In this document: positions 42,069 to 50,472 of the stretch, piece by piece
How positions within the stretch are numbered: position 1 is the first letter of the stretch
How the letters are laid out: every line of letters begins with the position of its first letter
Assembly (NCBI RefSeq): GCF_024741795.1
Contig: NZ_CP102950.1
Location: forward strand, 1,426,001 to 1,490,000
Origin: Arthrobacter sp. CJ23
Lineage (GTDB): Bacteria; Actinomycetota; Actinomycetes; Actinomycetales; Micrococcaceae
Length of the DNA: 64,000 nt
Reading direction: 5' to 3'
Program-made: the position numbers and the translations under genes
Notes under the pieces: generated by a model
The model's database searches: none
Seen by the model: the letters and a program-made list of their open reading frames with translations, nothing else
Told to the model about the DNA's origin: nothing

Positions 42069-43114
42069 GCTGCCACAGTCCTGAAACCTAGGTTGCCGCT
42101 CGCGGAATCGGGGGAGTTCGAGCTTCTGGCGGCCACCCGGTAGCGGTTGCAGTACGAGTCGTGGCAGAGGTAGGAGCCGCCCCGCATGACGCGGCCCCGG
42201 CCGATGGTGGGCCCCTGCGGGTCGGTGGCCAATCCCTCCTTATGGCACGTGCGGTAGTACTTGGGCAGGAACCAGTCGCTGCACCATTCCCACACGTTCC
42301 CGCTGGTTTGGTACAGACCGTAGCCGTTCGGGGCGAAGCTCCGCGCGGGCGCCGTGGTGAGGTAGCCGTCCTCCTGGAGATTGCTGGTGGGGAATTCGCC
42401 TTGCCAGATGTTGCAGTTGTTCTTCCCGGCCCCTGACGATCCGGCATTGTGGAGCTCGTCGCCCCAGGGGTAGCGCCGGCCGGCCAGGCCCCCGCGCGCC
42501 GCAAATTCCCATTCGGCCTCGCTGGGCAGCCGGCGGCCCGCCCAGGCGCAATAGGCCAGGGCATCGCTGTGCGACACCTGGGTGACGGGATGGTCCGGTA
42601 TGTCCTGCCAGGAGGACAGGGGCCCCGCCGGACGCGCCCAGCTGGCGCCGCGGACGTTGAGCCACCACGGGGCGCCGACAACCCGGTTCAGGATGTCCTG
42701 CGGCGCGGCCTTGACTGCGAGGTGGAACACCGCGGAGGTGCCATGGAGCTCGGACTCTGTGCGGTACCCGGTGGCGTCCACGAAGGCCGCGAAGGCCTGG
42801 TTGCTCACGGCGGTGGCGTCGATCCGGAAGGCTGCAACGGCGACGTCGTGGACGGGGGTCTCGCCGTCGGAAGCGTAGCCCTCGTTGAAGAGATCGCCCA
42901 TGGCAAAGACGCCTCCCGGCACCTCCACGTCATCATGCTGTCCTGCCGCGGGGAGCGCGCCGCTGCCGCCGGCGCTGTTTCCTGGGGCGGTGCCGGCAGC
43001 ACGGGGCGCAATGTCAAGGAGGCCGACGTCGGCGCTGTTTCCGGCGCCCGGCGGCATTGGGACCATTCCGGTTTGCTCCCGGCCGTTGGGTGCAGGGCTG
43101 CAGCAGCTTGCCAT
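42065..43114 (-). CDS. Formylglycine-generating enzyme (SUMF1/FGE family)
   Basis: 349 residues; the ATG follows AAAGG at 6 bases. FGE oxidises a Cys of sulfatases to formylglycine, using copper and oxygen. The active-site pair is intact: Cys317 and Cys322 in RGGSYLCHDSYCNRYRVAAR. Other signatures are GGVFAMGD, HPVTQVSHSDALAYCAWAG, LPSEAEWEFAARGG and SGNVWEWCSDWF. The N-terminus has a Cys-Cys pair (MASCCSP). No sulfatase gene lies in the window, so its client is elsewhere. It ends by sharing a CTAG with the facing gene. Confidence 0.94.
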   Translation of the reverse strand: MASCCSPAPNGREQTGMVPMPPGAGNSADVGLLDIAPRAAGTAPGNSAGGSGALPAAGQHDDVEVPGGVFAMGDLFNEGYASDGETPVHDVAVAAFRIDATAVSNQAFAAFVDATGYRTESELHGTSAVFHLAVKAAPQDILNRVVGAPWWLNVRGASWARPAGPLSSWQDIPDHPVTQVSHSDALAYCAWAGRRLPSEAEWEFAARGGLAGRRYPWGDELHNAGSSGAGKNNCNIWQGEFPTSNLQEDGYLTTAPARSFAPNGYGLYQTSGNVWEWCSDWFLPKYYRTCHKEGLATDPQGPTIGRGRVMRGGSYLCHDSYCNRYRVAARSSNSPDSASGNLGFRTVAA

Positions 43115-43158
43115 GCCGGCCTTTCGCTCGTTGTGTGGCGGGGAACACCCCCGTCCAT

Positions 43159-43192
43159 CTTAACCGCGTGGCTACCTTAACCGCGTGGCTAC
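43159..43192. repeat. 17-bp direct repeat, two copies
   Basis: CTTAACCGCGTGGCTAC occurs at 43159-43175 and again at 43176-43192, back to back, upstream of the formylglycine enzyme start. It may be a regulator site or a recent duplication. Confidence 0.8.
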
Positions 43193-43245
43193 ACGGGCGG
43201 ATTGGTGACTAAAGATGATTCCTGTGCGCACTTGCGATCATGATC

Positions 43246-43274
43246 TTGCAAAGGAGACCGGAGTCACTTATGGT
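43246..43274 (+). promoter_or_regulatory. Promoter of the sugar ABC transporter operon
   Basis: TTGCAA (43246-43251), exactly 17 bases, then TATGGT (43269-43274), a good -35/-10 pair about 70 bp before the first permease. The operator-like palindrome begins 2 bp after the -10. Confidence 0.5.
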
Positions 43275-43276
43275 TT

Positions 43277-43290
43277 GTTAAACGGTTAAC
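43277..43290 (+). promoter_or_regulatory. LacI-family operator-like palindrome
   Basis: GTTAAACGGTTAAC has GTTAA/TTAAC arms and a central CG, the shape of LacI-family sites. Its place just after the -10 fits repression by the LacI protein encoded at 47164-48207. Confidence 0.55.
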
Positions 43291-43343
43291 GAAGGTGGCG
43301 GGCATCACATTGCGTCACGGCCTTCAGCACATGAGGAGAAAGC

Positions 43344-44378
43344 ATGAACTCGACGACGGAAGAAGCTCCGGCATTGCCGGAAGCGCGCCGGGTCCAGGTT
43401 CCGGTGGGAGGGCACAAGCCCGGCACCGGCAAGCGGAAGGGCAAGGCCGGCAAGGCGCCCTCGCAGAGCTTCCGGAACCGTCTGCGCCGCGACAAGCAGA
43501 TGCTGCTCATGATGGTCCCCGGCGTAGTGTTCCTGCTCCTGTTCTTCTACATCCCGATCCTCGGCAACGTCATCGCGTTCCAGGATTACCAGCCCTACCT
43601 CGGCATCGGGGACAGCCTCTACGTCGGCTGGCAGAACTTCGTGGACCTCTTCGGCAACCCGGACTTCATCCGGGCCTTCCGGAACACGCTGTACCTGGCC
43701 GCCTGGCAGCTCGTTTTCCTGTTCCCGGTGCCGCTGATCCTGGCGCTGATCGTCGATTCGCTGATCAGCACGCGCGTCCGGCAGGTCTTCCAGAGCATCG
43801 CCTACCTGCCGCACTTCCTGTCCTGGGTGCTGGTCATCGCCTTCTTCCAGCAGATGCTGGGCGGTGCGGGCTTCATCAACAACACGCTGCGCCACATCGG
43901 CATGGACCCCATCCCGTTCATGACCAACCCGGACACGTTCCCGTTGCTGGTGGTTGTCCAGATGATCTGGAAGGACGCCGGCTGGGCCATGATCATCTTC
44001 CTGGCCGCCTTGGCCAGCATCGATGCCTCGCTCTATGAGGCGGCCGCGGTGGATGGTGCCGGCCGCTGGCGCCGCATGTGGCACATCACCCTTCCGGGCC
44101 TGCGCCCCGTGATCGTGCTCCTGCTCATCCTGCGGATCGGCGACATCCTCTCGGTCGGCTTTGAGCAGTTCATCCTGCAGCGCGATGCCGTGGGAGCCGG
44201 CGCAGCGGAAGTGCTGGACACCTTCACTTACTACACAGGAGTGATCGGCGGCGGCTGGAGCTCCGGTGCCGCGGCCGGCCTTGCCAAGGGCATCGTCGGA
44301 GCGCTGCTGATCTACGGCGCCAACAAACTGGCCCACCGCTTCGGCGAAGACGGAATTTTCGCAAAGCAAGCACGCTAA
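43344..44378 (+). CDS. Sugar ABC transporter permease, LplB/YtcP type
   Basis: 344 residues; the ATG follows GAGGAG. A basic N-terminus of about 50 residues precedes six membrane helices. The permease EAA loop reads YEAAAVDGAGRWRRMWHITLPGL, which docks to the ATPase. The LplB-type block LLMMVPGVVFLLLFFYIPILGNVIAF is clear. It is the first gene of an operon with a second permease, a binding protein, a LacI regulator and a dehydrogenase. No ATPase gene is present, so it probably uses a shared MsmK-like ATPase, as is common for this subfamily. Likely substrate: an oligosaccharide or uronide. Confidence 0.93.
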   Translation: MNSTTEEAPALPEARRVQVPVGGHKPGTGKRKGKAGKAPSQSFRNRLRRDKQMLLMMVPGVVFLLLFFYIPILGNVIAFQDYQPYLGIGDSLYVGWQNFVDLFGNPDFIRAFRNTLYLAAWQLVFLFPVPLILALIVDSLISTRVRQVFQSIAYLPHFLSWVLVIAFFQQMLGGAGFINNTLRHIGMDPIPFMTNPDTFPLLVVVQMIWKDAGWAMIIFLAALASIDASLYEAAAVDGAGRWRRMWHITLPGLRPVIVLLLILRIGDILSVGFEQFILQRDAVGAGAAEVLDTFTYYTGVIGGGWSSGAAAGLAKGIVGALLIYGANKLAHRFGEDGIFAKQAR

Positions 44379-44418
44379 TGCTCGGCTAGCCGCGCGGCTG
44401 CCGTACAAGGAGACCACC

Positions 44419-45345
44419 ATGGCAACAACAACACTTTTCAAGAAGAAGCCCCGGGAGCTGAGCTACAACTCCAAGCGCCCCGTCTGGAAGGAACGCCCTT
44501 CCCCGCTGTACCAGACCGTCAAGGGCGTCATCCTGGTCCTGTTCAGCCTCTCGATCCTGGCCCCCATCCTGCTGGTGGTATCCACGTCCCTGGCGGACAA
44601 TGAGCAGCTGGTCCGGGCAGGCGGCTTCGTCATGTGGCCCGAACGTCCCACCCTGGACGCCTACGCCACCATCTTCAAAGGCCCCATGGTGCTGCAGTCG
44701 CTCGGTGTGAGCCTCTTCATCACCGCCGTGGGCACCATTCTGGCGCTGTTCGTGACCATCACCATGGCCTACGCCACCAGCCGTTCCGTACTGTTTGGCC
44801 GCCCCGTGGTGCTGGCAGTGCTGTTCACCCTGCTCTTCGCTCCCGGACTCATCCCCTCGTTCCTGATGATCCGCGAGCTGGGCCTGCTTGACTCCATCTG
44901 GTCGCTGATCCTGCCCGGCATCTTCGGGGCCTTCAACTTCGTGGTCATGCGCTCGTTCTTCATGAACATCCCCGGCGAGCTCATCGAAAGCGCCAGGATC
45001 GACGGCGCCAACGACTGGCAGATCCTGTGGCGGATCGTCATGCCGCTCTCCAAAGCCGTGATCGCCGTCGTCGGCCTGTTCTACGCCGTCGGCTTCTGGA
45101 ACTCCTTCTTCAACGCGCTGCTCTATATCAACGACCACAGCAAGTGGCCCATCCAGCTGCTGCTCCGCAACTTCGTGGTCCAGGGCAGCGGCGCCGCCGA
45201 ACAGCTGGGAATCACCACCACCCCGCCGCCGCAGTCCATCCAGATGGCCGTCGTCGTGGTGGCCCTGGTCCCGATCCTGATGGTCTACCCGTTCCTCCAG
45301 AAGCACTTTGCCAAGGGCGTCATCACCGGCGCCGTCAAGGGCTAG
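44419..45345 (+). CDS. Sugar ABC transporter permease, LplC/YtcP type
   Basis: 308 residues, 40 bp after the partner permease, with CAAGGAG upstream. Six membrane helices. The EAA loop is LIESARIDGANDWQILWRIVMPLSK, and the LplC-type block NSFFNALLYINDHSKWPIQLLLRNFV is typical. It forms the heterodimeric channel with the preceding permease. Confidence 0.93.
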   Translation: MATTTLFKKKPRELSYNSKRPVWKERPSPLYQTVKGVILVLFSLSILAPILLVVSTSLADNEQLVRAGGFVMWPERPTLDAYATIFKGPMVLQSLGVSLFITAVGTILALFVTITMAYATSRSVLFGRPVVLAVLFTLLFAPGLIPSFLMIRELGLLDSIWSLILPGIFGAFNFVVMRSFFMNIPGELIESARIDGANDWQILWRIVMPLSKAVIAVVGLFYAVGFWNSFFNALLYINDHSKWPIQLLLRNFVVQGSGAAEQLGITTTPPPQSIQMAVVVVALVPILMVYPFLQKHFAKGVITGAVKG

Positions 45346-45405
45346 CAGCCCGCCAACAAGACTGCAACACCAACCATGAAGCAAGTAACCAGAAAGGGTT
45401 ATGCC

Positions 45406-47067
45406 ATGACGAGCACTACCTCAGGACAGGCTGGATTCAGCCGCCGCGGCTTCCTCGGGCTCGCAGGCCTGGCTGTTACCGCAGCCGGCCTGTCCGCCTG
45501 CGGTGGTGGCGGCGCCGCGAGCTCCGGAGGCGCCGCTGCCTCCGCCTCGGTGAAGTTGCCCACGTACAAGGAATTCACCGGCCTCACCCCGGACCTGGCG
45601 GGCAACGCCAAGGGCCTGCAGGCCGCCTACTTCAAGCTGCCCACCCCGGTGCAGTCCGTCAAGGGCATGCCGCTCAAGGGCAAGGTGACCGGCCTGACCG
45701 AAACCTTCGACACCATGAGCCCGGCCATGAAGGACAACCCCTTCTGGCAGCGACTGAACGCCAAGCTCGGCGGTGACCTGGAACTGCAGATCGCCGAGGA
45801 CATCGGAGACGGCTACCCGGCCAAGTTCGCCACCGTGCTGGCCAGCAACGACCTGCCGGACATGATGTGGGTCCCGCCGAACCAGGGCATCCCCAACGTC
45901 GGGCCGATGCTCGAGGCCAAGTTCCAGGACCTCACCCAGTACCTCTCCGGCGACGCCGTGCTCGAGTACCCCAACCTGGCCGCACTCAAGCCGGACTCCT
46001 GGAAGACCGCCGTCGTGAACGGCAAGATCTGGGGCGCGCCGATCCCCAGCACGCCGTTCGGCCAGGTCTACATCGGCAACCACGACACCTGGGCCCAGGT
46101 GGGCGGCTTCGAAGCCTCCAGCGCCGAGGAATTCCTGCAGAAGGCCAAGGAGATCACCCGTCCCGGCGAGCAGAAGTACGCGCTGGAACCGGCCTACATC
46201 AACGCCCTGCACATGGTCACCGAATGGTTCGGCGCCCCCAACGCCTGGGCCGTGAACAAGGACCGCACCCTGACCCACCTCTACGAGACCGAGCAGTACG
46301 CGGCCGGCGTGGAGTTCGTGGCCAAGATGTTCGCAGCCGGCGTGTTCTACCCGGACGCCCAGGCCACGGACATCCGCTCCCGCGTTGCCAACGGCAGCGT
46401 CGGTGCCCAGGTGTGCAGCGGCCCGCACGACATCCGCGGCTTCCGCGCCCTGAACAAGGGCGCCAAGTTCGACATCCTGGTCCCGTTCAGTGCGGACGGC
46501 AAGGTCAAGCCGACCTACGACATGGGCTACGGAACAGTCGGCTTCACGCCGTTCAAGAAGGCCGAGGAAGGCAAGATCCGCGAACTGCTCTCGCTCATCA
46601 ACTACCTCTCCGCCCCGTTCGGCACGGTCGAATACATGCAGAAGAACTACGGCGAGCTGGGACACGACTACACACTGGACGCCACGGGCAACCCGGTCCG
46701 CACGGACACGGGCACCACCAACGCCCCGGGCCTGGTTTCCGCGCTGAACATCATGTCCAGCCCGGAGAATGTCATCTTCAACCCCGGGTTCGACGACGAC
46801 ACGCGCTACGTAAACCGGCAGGAGCAGAAGCTCCTCGAAATCGCCTGGCGCAACCCCACCAACGGTTCCTACTCGGACACCAATGCCAAGGTGGGTGCCA
46901 AGATCACCAAGCAGCTCCGCGACAAGGTGGTGGACATCATCACCGGCCGCGCGAAGATCGACGAGCTCAAGGACGGCGTCAAGCGCTGGAAGAGCGAAGG
47001 CGGCGACAAGATGCGCGAGGAATACCAGGCGTCGCTGGCATCCGACGCGCCGGTGTTCACGTCCTAG
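45406..47067 (+). CDS. Extracellular solute-binding lipoprotein (family 1, LplA-like), Tat-type signal
   Basis: 553 residues from the ATG at 45406, which follows AAAGGG; an ATG 30 bases earlier is weaker. The signal has twin arginines (Arg13-Arg14, SRRGFLG) and a lipobox LSAC with Cys32, so it is likely exported folded and lipid-anchored. The length of about 550 is typical for LplA-type binding proteins paired with LplB/LplC permeases. The mature part (KLGGDLELQIAEDIGDGYPAKF) is a periplasmic-binding fold. It delivers sugar to the two permeases encoded just upstream. A strong hairpin follows. Confidence 0.92.
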   Translation: MTSTTSGQAGFSRRGFLGLAGLAVTAAGLSACGGGGAASSGGAAASASVKLPTYKEFTGLTPDLAGNAKGLQAAYFKLPTPVQSVKGMPLKGKVTGLTETFDTMSPAMKDNPFWQRLNAKLGGDLELQIAEDIGDGYPAKFATVLASNDLPDMMWVPPNQGIPNVGPMLEAKFQDLTQYLSGDAVLEYPNLAALKPDSWKTAVVNGKIWGAPIPSTPFGQVYIGNHDTWAQVGGFEASSAEEFLQKAKEITRPGEQKYALEPAYINALHMVTEWFGAPNAWAVNKDRTLTHLYETEQYAAGVEFVAKMFAAGVFYPDAQATDIRSRVANGSVGAQVCSGPHDIRGFRALNKGAKFDILVPFSADGKVKPTYDMGYGTVGFTPFKKAEEGKIRELLSLINYLSAPFGTVEYMQKNYGELGHDYTLDATGNPVRTDTGTTNAPGLVSALNIMSSPENVIFNPGFDDDTRYVNRQEQKLLEIAWRNPTNGSYSDTNAKVGAKITKQLRDKVVDIITGRAKIDELKDGVKRWKSEGGDKMREEYQASLASDAPVFTS

Positions 47068-47079
47068 AATGAGCGCCAA

Positions 47080-47110
47080 CTGCGGTGGCGGCGGATCGCC
47101 GCCACCGCAG
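47080..47110 (+). terminator. Hairpin between the binding protein and lacI-type genes
   Basis: Perfect 14-bp arms (47080-47093 and 47097-47110) with a GAT loop, 12 bp after the binding-protein stop. There is no T run. It could stabilise the transporter mRNA or lower lacI readthrough. Confidence 0.6.
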
Positions 47111-47163
47111 GGCCATACAGACCCGGCCACGCAGGCGGGTGAACGAACGAACAAGGGGGAACC

Positions 47164-48207
47164 ATGGCGAAGACAACAGGCACGGGCCAGCGGCCCACCA
47201 TCCGCATGGTGGCGGAACTGGCAGGCGTCTCCACGGCCACGGTTTCCTACGTGCTGTCCGGGAGGCGCGGCGACGGCGGACCGGGCGTTTCGGACCCGAC
47301 GGCGGACAAGGTCAAGTCGGCCGCGGAGCGGCTGGGGTACCGGCCCAACCAGGCCGCCCGGGCCATCCGCACGGGACGCACCAACACCGTGATCCTGTCG
47401 CTGACGATGCTCTCGGACCCGTGGTCCCTCTCGGTCATCGAGGCCGTGCAGCGGGCGGCCGCGCCCCTGGGGATCACGCCGATGATCCTCGGCGATGCGG
47501 AATGGGTCAAGGTCCTCGGCATCCACAGCGCTGACGCGGTCTTCGTGGACGCCGTGGGCGCGAAGGAGCGCGACGCACCGCGCCGGCTCGCTGCCACCGG
47601 AACCACCCTGGTGGTCTTTGACGAGCTGCTGGAACCGGAAGGCTTCGATGTCATCCGTTCGGTGGCCGGCCCCGGCTGCGAACTGGCCATGGAGCACCTG
47701 CTCAACGGCCACCGCAGGATCGGCTGCCTCGCTGCCGCGCCGTCAAGCGGGACACCTGCGGGTCCCCGTTACGAGGCCTACGCCAGGGCGCTTGAAGGAG
47801 CCGGGATTCCTGTCCGGCAGGATTACGTGGGCGGCTTCGACGGCACCACGGCCGGGGCCTACGCCGCTGCCACGCGCCTGCTCAGCCTGCCGGACCGGCC
47901 CACGGCCGTCTACGCCACCACGGACTTTGCGGCCGTCAGTGCCGTCAATGCCGCCCAGCGGCTCGGCCTGGCCGTCGGGAAGGACGTGGACATCATCGGT
48001 GTCGGCAACACCGTGGAGGGCGAGCGGATGTCGCCGTCACTGAGCAGCGTCGGCCCCGTGGACTTTTTCGACAGGCTCGCGCGGCTGCTCCTGCAGCGGG
48101 CCACGGGTGAAGGGTCCGACGCCGGGCCCGGTGTCCTCGACTTCCCCTGGCAGTTGTTCGTGCGGGAATCGGCCCCGCACCGCAGTGCCACCACACGACT
48201 TTATTGA
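47164..48207 (+). CDS. LacI-family transcriptional regulator
   Basis: 347 residues; the ATG follows AAGGGGG. The N-terminal helix-turn-helix (about 12-33) reads TIRMVAELAGVSTATVSYVL, with the hinge helix KSAAERLGYRPNQAARAIRTG; a short insertion (GRRGDGGPGVSD) lies between. A periplasmic-binding-like effector domain follows, ending with YATTDFAAVSAVNAAQRLG. It probably represses its own operon from the palindrome at 43277-43290, with the transported sugar or a derivative as inducer. Confidence 0.93.
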   Translation: MAKTTGTGQRPTIRMVAELAGVSTATVSYVLSGRRGDGGPGVSDPTADKVKSAAERLGYRPNQAARAIRTGRTNTVILSLTMLSDPWSLSVIEAVQRAAAPLGITPMILGDAEWVKVLGIHSADAVFVDAVGAKERDAPRRLAATGTTLVVFDELLEPEGFDVIRSVAGPGCELAMEHLLNGHRRIGCLAAAPSSGTPAGPRYEAYARALEGAGIPVRQDYVGGFDGTTAGAYAAATRLLSLPDRPTAVYATTDFAAVSAVNAAQRLGLAVGKDVDIIGVGNTVEGERMSPSLSSVGPVDFFDRLARLLLQRATGEGSDAGPGVLDFPWQLFVRESAPHRSATTRLY

Positions 48208-48232
48208 GAATCAGCAGAAGGATATACAGGCA

Positions 48233-49417
48233 ATGGAACAGGATTTGAAGGTTGGCATCGTGGGCTTCGGCCTGCGATCGGGGCTTTGGCGCCACGCGCA
48301 CAAGCCGGGCCAGGGCTCCGAGGTCACGATCGTGTGTGACACGAGCGAACGCGGACGGGCCGATGCGGCGGAGCGCATCCCTACCGCACGTGTCACGGCG
48401 GACCTTGAGGAACTCCTCGGCAGCGGGATCGACGCCGTCCTGGTGCTGACCCCGGACAACCGGCATGCCGCCGTCGCGGTCCGGACACTCAAGGCCGGCA
48501 TCGCCACCTTCTGCGAGAAGCCGCTGGACGTCACCGTGGAAGCCGCGGACCGCATCCTGCAGACCGCCTTCGAGACCGGAACCCGCCTGTACGTGGGCCA
48601 CAACATGCGCCACATGCCGGTGGTGGTCCAAATGCGCCAGCTCATCGAGGAGGGCAGGATCGGCGAGGTCAAGGCCATCTGGTGCCGGCACTTCGTGGGC
48701 CACGGCGGCGACTACTACTTCAAGGACTGGCACGCCCAGCGCGCCAACGTCACCTCGCTGCTGCTGCAGAAGGGCGCCCACGATATCGACGTGATCCACT
48801 GGCTGGCCAACGGCTACACCAAGCGGGTTGCCGCCGTCGGCGATCTCGCGGTCTACGGCGGCGTGGGCAACCGGAGCAACAACGACGGCAAGCGCATGGG
48901 CGACTGGTTCTCCTTGGACAACTGGCCGCCCACCGAGCAGACGGACCTGGCCGAGACGATCGACGTCGAGGACATCTCCATGATGAACATGGTCCTGGAC
49001 AACGGCGTGCTGGCTTCCTACCAGCAGTGCCACTTCACCCCGGACTACTGGCGGAACTACACGGTCATCGGCACCAAGGGCCGGATCGAGAACTTCGGCG
49101 ACGGCCCGGGCGAGGCCATCAAGGTCTGGACCAGCCGCACCTCCGGCTTCGCCGAGCCGGATGAGACGGTGGAGATCCTGGACGGCGAAGGCGGCCACGG
49201 CGGCGCCGACCCGCTCCTGATCGAAGAGTTCCTGCGCTTCGCGGCCGAGGGCGGCCAGACCCGGACGAGCCCCATCGCGGCCCGCCAGGCAGTGGTGGCC
49301 GGCATCCTCGCCGCCGAATCCCTGCGCGGCGACGGCTCGGCCAAGGAGGTTCCGGCCCTGCCGGAGCCGCTCGTGGAGTACTTCGACGCCGGCCAGCCGG
49401 CCCTCGTCCGCGACTAA
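48233..49417 (+). CDS. Gfo/Idh/MocA family oxidoreductase
   Basis: 394 residues from the ATG at 48233, 25 bp after lacI, with GAAGGA upstream. The N-terminal Rossmann fold is VGIVGFGLRSGLWRHA (an unusual GFGLRS in place of GxGxxG). The conserved EKPLDVTVEAAD gives the catalytic Lys-Pro, and LLLQKGAHDIDVIHWL holds the family's H-D-x-D motif. It should oxidise or reduce a sugar imported by the upstream transporter. The C-terminal part (about 130-394) is the usual substrate domain. Substrate unknown. Confidence 0.9.
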   Translation: MEQDLKVGIVGFGLRSGLWRHAHKPGQGSEVTIVCDTSERGRADAAERIPTARVTADLEELLGSGIDAVLVLTPDNRHAAVAVRTLKAGIATFCEKPLDVTVEAADRILQTAFETGTRLYVGHNMRHMPVVVQMRQLIEEGRIGEVKAIWCRHFVGHGGDYYFKDWHAQRANVTSLLLQKGAHDIDVIHWLANGYTKRVAAVGDLAVYGGVGNRSNNDGKRMGDWFSLDNWPPTEQTDLAETIDVEDISMMNMVLDNGVLASYQQCHFTPDYWRNYTVIGTKGRIENFGDGPGEAIKVWTSRTSGFAEPDETVEILDGEGGHGGADPLLIEEFLRFAAEGGQTRTSPIAARQAVVAGILAAESLRGDGSAKEVPALPEPLVEYFDAGQPALVRD

Positions 49418-49426
49418 CCCAAGTAA

Positions 49427-49474
49427 GTAGCGCCAACTGTCGTTTTGAGCGCTCAAAGCGACAGTTAGCGCTAC
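49427..49474. terminator. 48-bp near-perfect palindrome between convergent genes (dispersed repeat family)
   Basis: Two 24-bp arms (49427-49450, 49451-49474) meet without a loop at GAGCGCTC. Only two positions differ and both allow G-U pairing. The right arm covers the stop codon of the LysR gene. The core matches the element at 41272-41333. Confidence 0.7.
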
Positions 49475-50397
49475 CCAGTTGGGCCAACGCGGGCCAGATC
49501 TGTCATGACGGACTGCAGCGAATCGCAGACCGTCATGACCGATTTCCTTTTCAGCGTCTCGGGCCGGGCCAGGATGTCGATCTTGCGCACCGAGTTGACG
49601 CCGGCCAGCGGCCGCAGCACCACTCCCGCGTCCAGCACGCGCTGCGCCGTGAACCGCGGAAGCAGCCCGATCGCGCCGCCCGCGGACACGAGCGCCGCCA
49701 CGGTGGAGTAGTCGTTGATCCGGTGCAGGACCTCCGCCGGGCGGCCGCTGACGGCCACGACGGCGGCCAGCACGTCCGCGGGGGAGTAACCGTCGCGGCT
49801 GGTCACCCAGGGCTGCCCGACGACGTCGGCCGGCTCCAGTTCGGACCGTGCGGCGAGCGGATGCCCGGCCGGAAGTGCGATGTCGAGCGGTTCGTCGGCC
49901 AGCGGAATGACCGTCACCTTTTCCCGCGGCCATGCGGGGCCGTGCGCCATGCGGTGGGCCAGGACGATGTCATAACGCGCCGTCAGTGCCGGAAATCCCT
50001 GTTGCGGGACATCTTCATCGGCCAGCCGTAAGCGGGGAACCCCCTCGCCGCCGGCGAGGAGCCGGGAGGCAAGGCGGCCGAACAGCGCCTGGCCGGCGCT
50101 GTGGAAGGCGCTCACGGAAACCGTCCCTGCCGGGTCATCGTGGTAGCCGCCGATTGCGGCGCGGGCATCGGCCATGGCGCGGACGACGGCGCCGCCGGCG
50201 TCCGCGAGGACCTGGCCGGCGTCCGTCAGGACGAGGTTCCGGCCTTCCTTCCTGGTGAGGGGCACCCCGGCGCTGCGCTGAAGAAGAGTGAGCTGCTGCG
50301 ACACGGCGGAGGGGGTGACCATCATGGTCTCCGCCACGGCCTTGACGCTGCCGAGCTCACCGAGCTCGCGGAGGACTTGAAGCTGGCGAACATCCAT
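49471..50397 (-). CDS. LysR-family transcriptional regulator
   Basis: 308 residues. The N-terminal winged helix-turn-helix (about 5-60) reads GSVKAVAETMMVTPSAVSQQL. The effector domain begins near 90 (GTVSVSAFHSAGQALFGRL) and has two alpha/beta lobes. It is minus strand, 75 bp upstream of nothing transcribed with it: the amidohydrolase gene lies behind it in the same orientation and reads towards it. The target is not clear; the neighbouring amidohydrolase or the tdh-kbl operon are candidates. The 3' end overlaps a long palindrome. Confidence 0.93.
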   Translation of the reverse strand: MDVRQLQVLRELGELGSVKAVAETMMVTPSAVSQQLTLLQRSAGVPLTRKEGRNLVLTDAGQVLADAGGAVVRAMADARAAIGGYHDDPAGTVSVSAFHSAGQALFGRLASRLLAGGEGVPRLRLADEDVPQQGFPALTARYDIVLAHRMAHGPAWPREKVTVIPLADEPLDIALPAGHPLAARSELEPADVVGQPWVTSRDGYSPADVLAAVVAVSGRPAEVLHRINDYSTVAALVSAGGAIGLLPRFTAQRVLDAGVVLRPLAGVNSVRKIDILARPETLKRKSVMTVCDSLQSVMTDLARVGPTG

Positions 50398-50472
50398 GAG
50401 TCAAGACTAAAGTGTCGGCCCGGTTGATGTAGCCTTCCCTGAACTGTTGCGCCGCGCGAATCGCGCCGAGGC

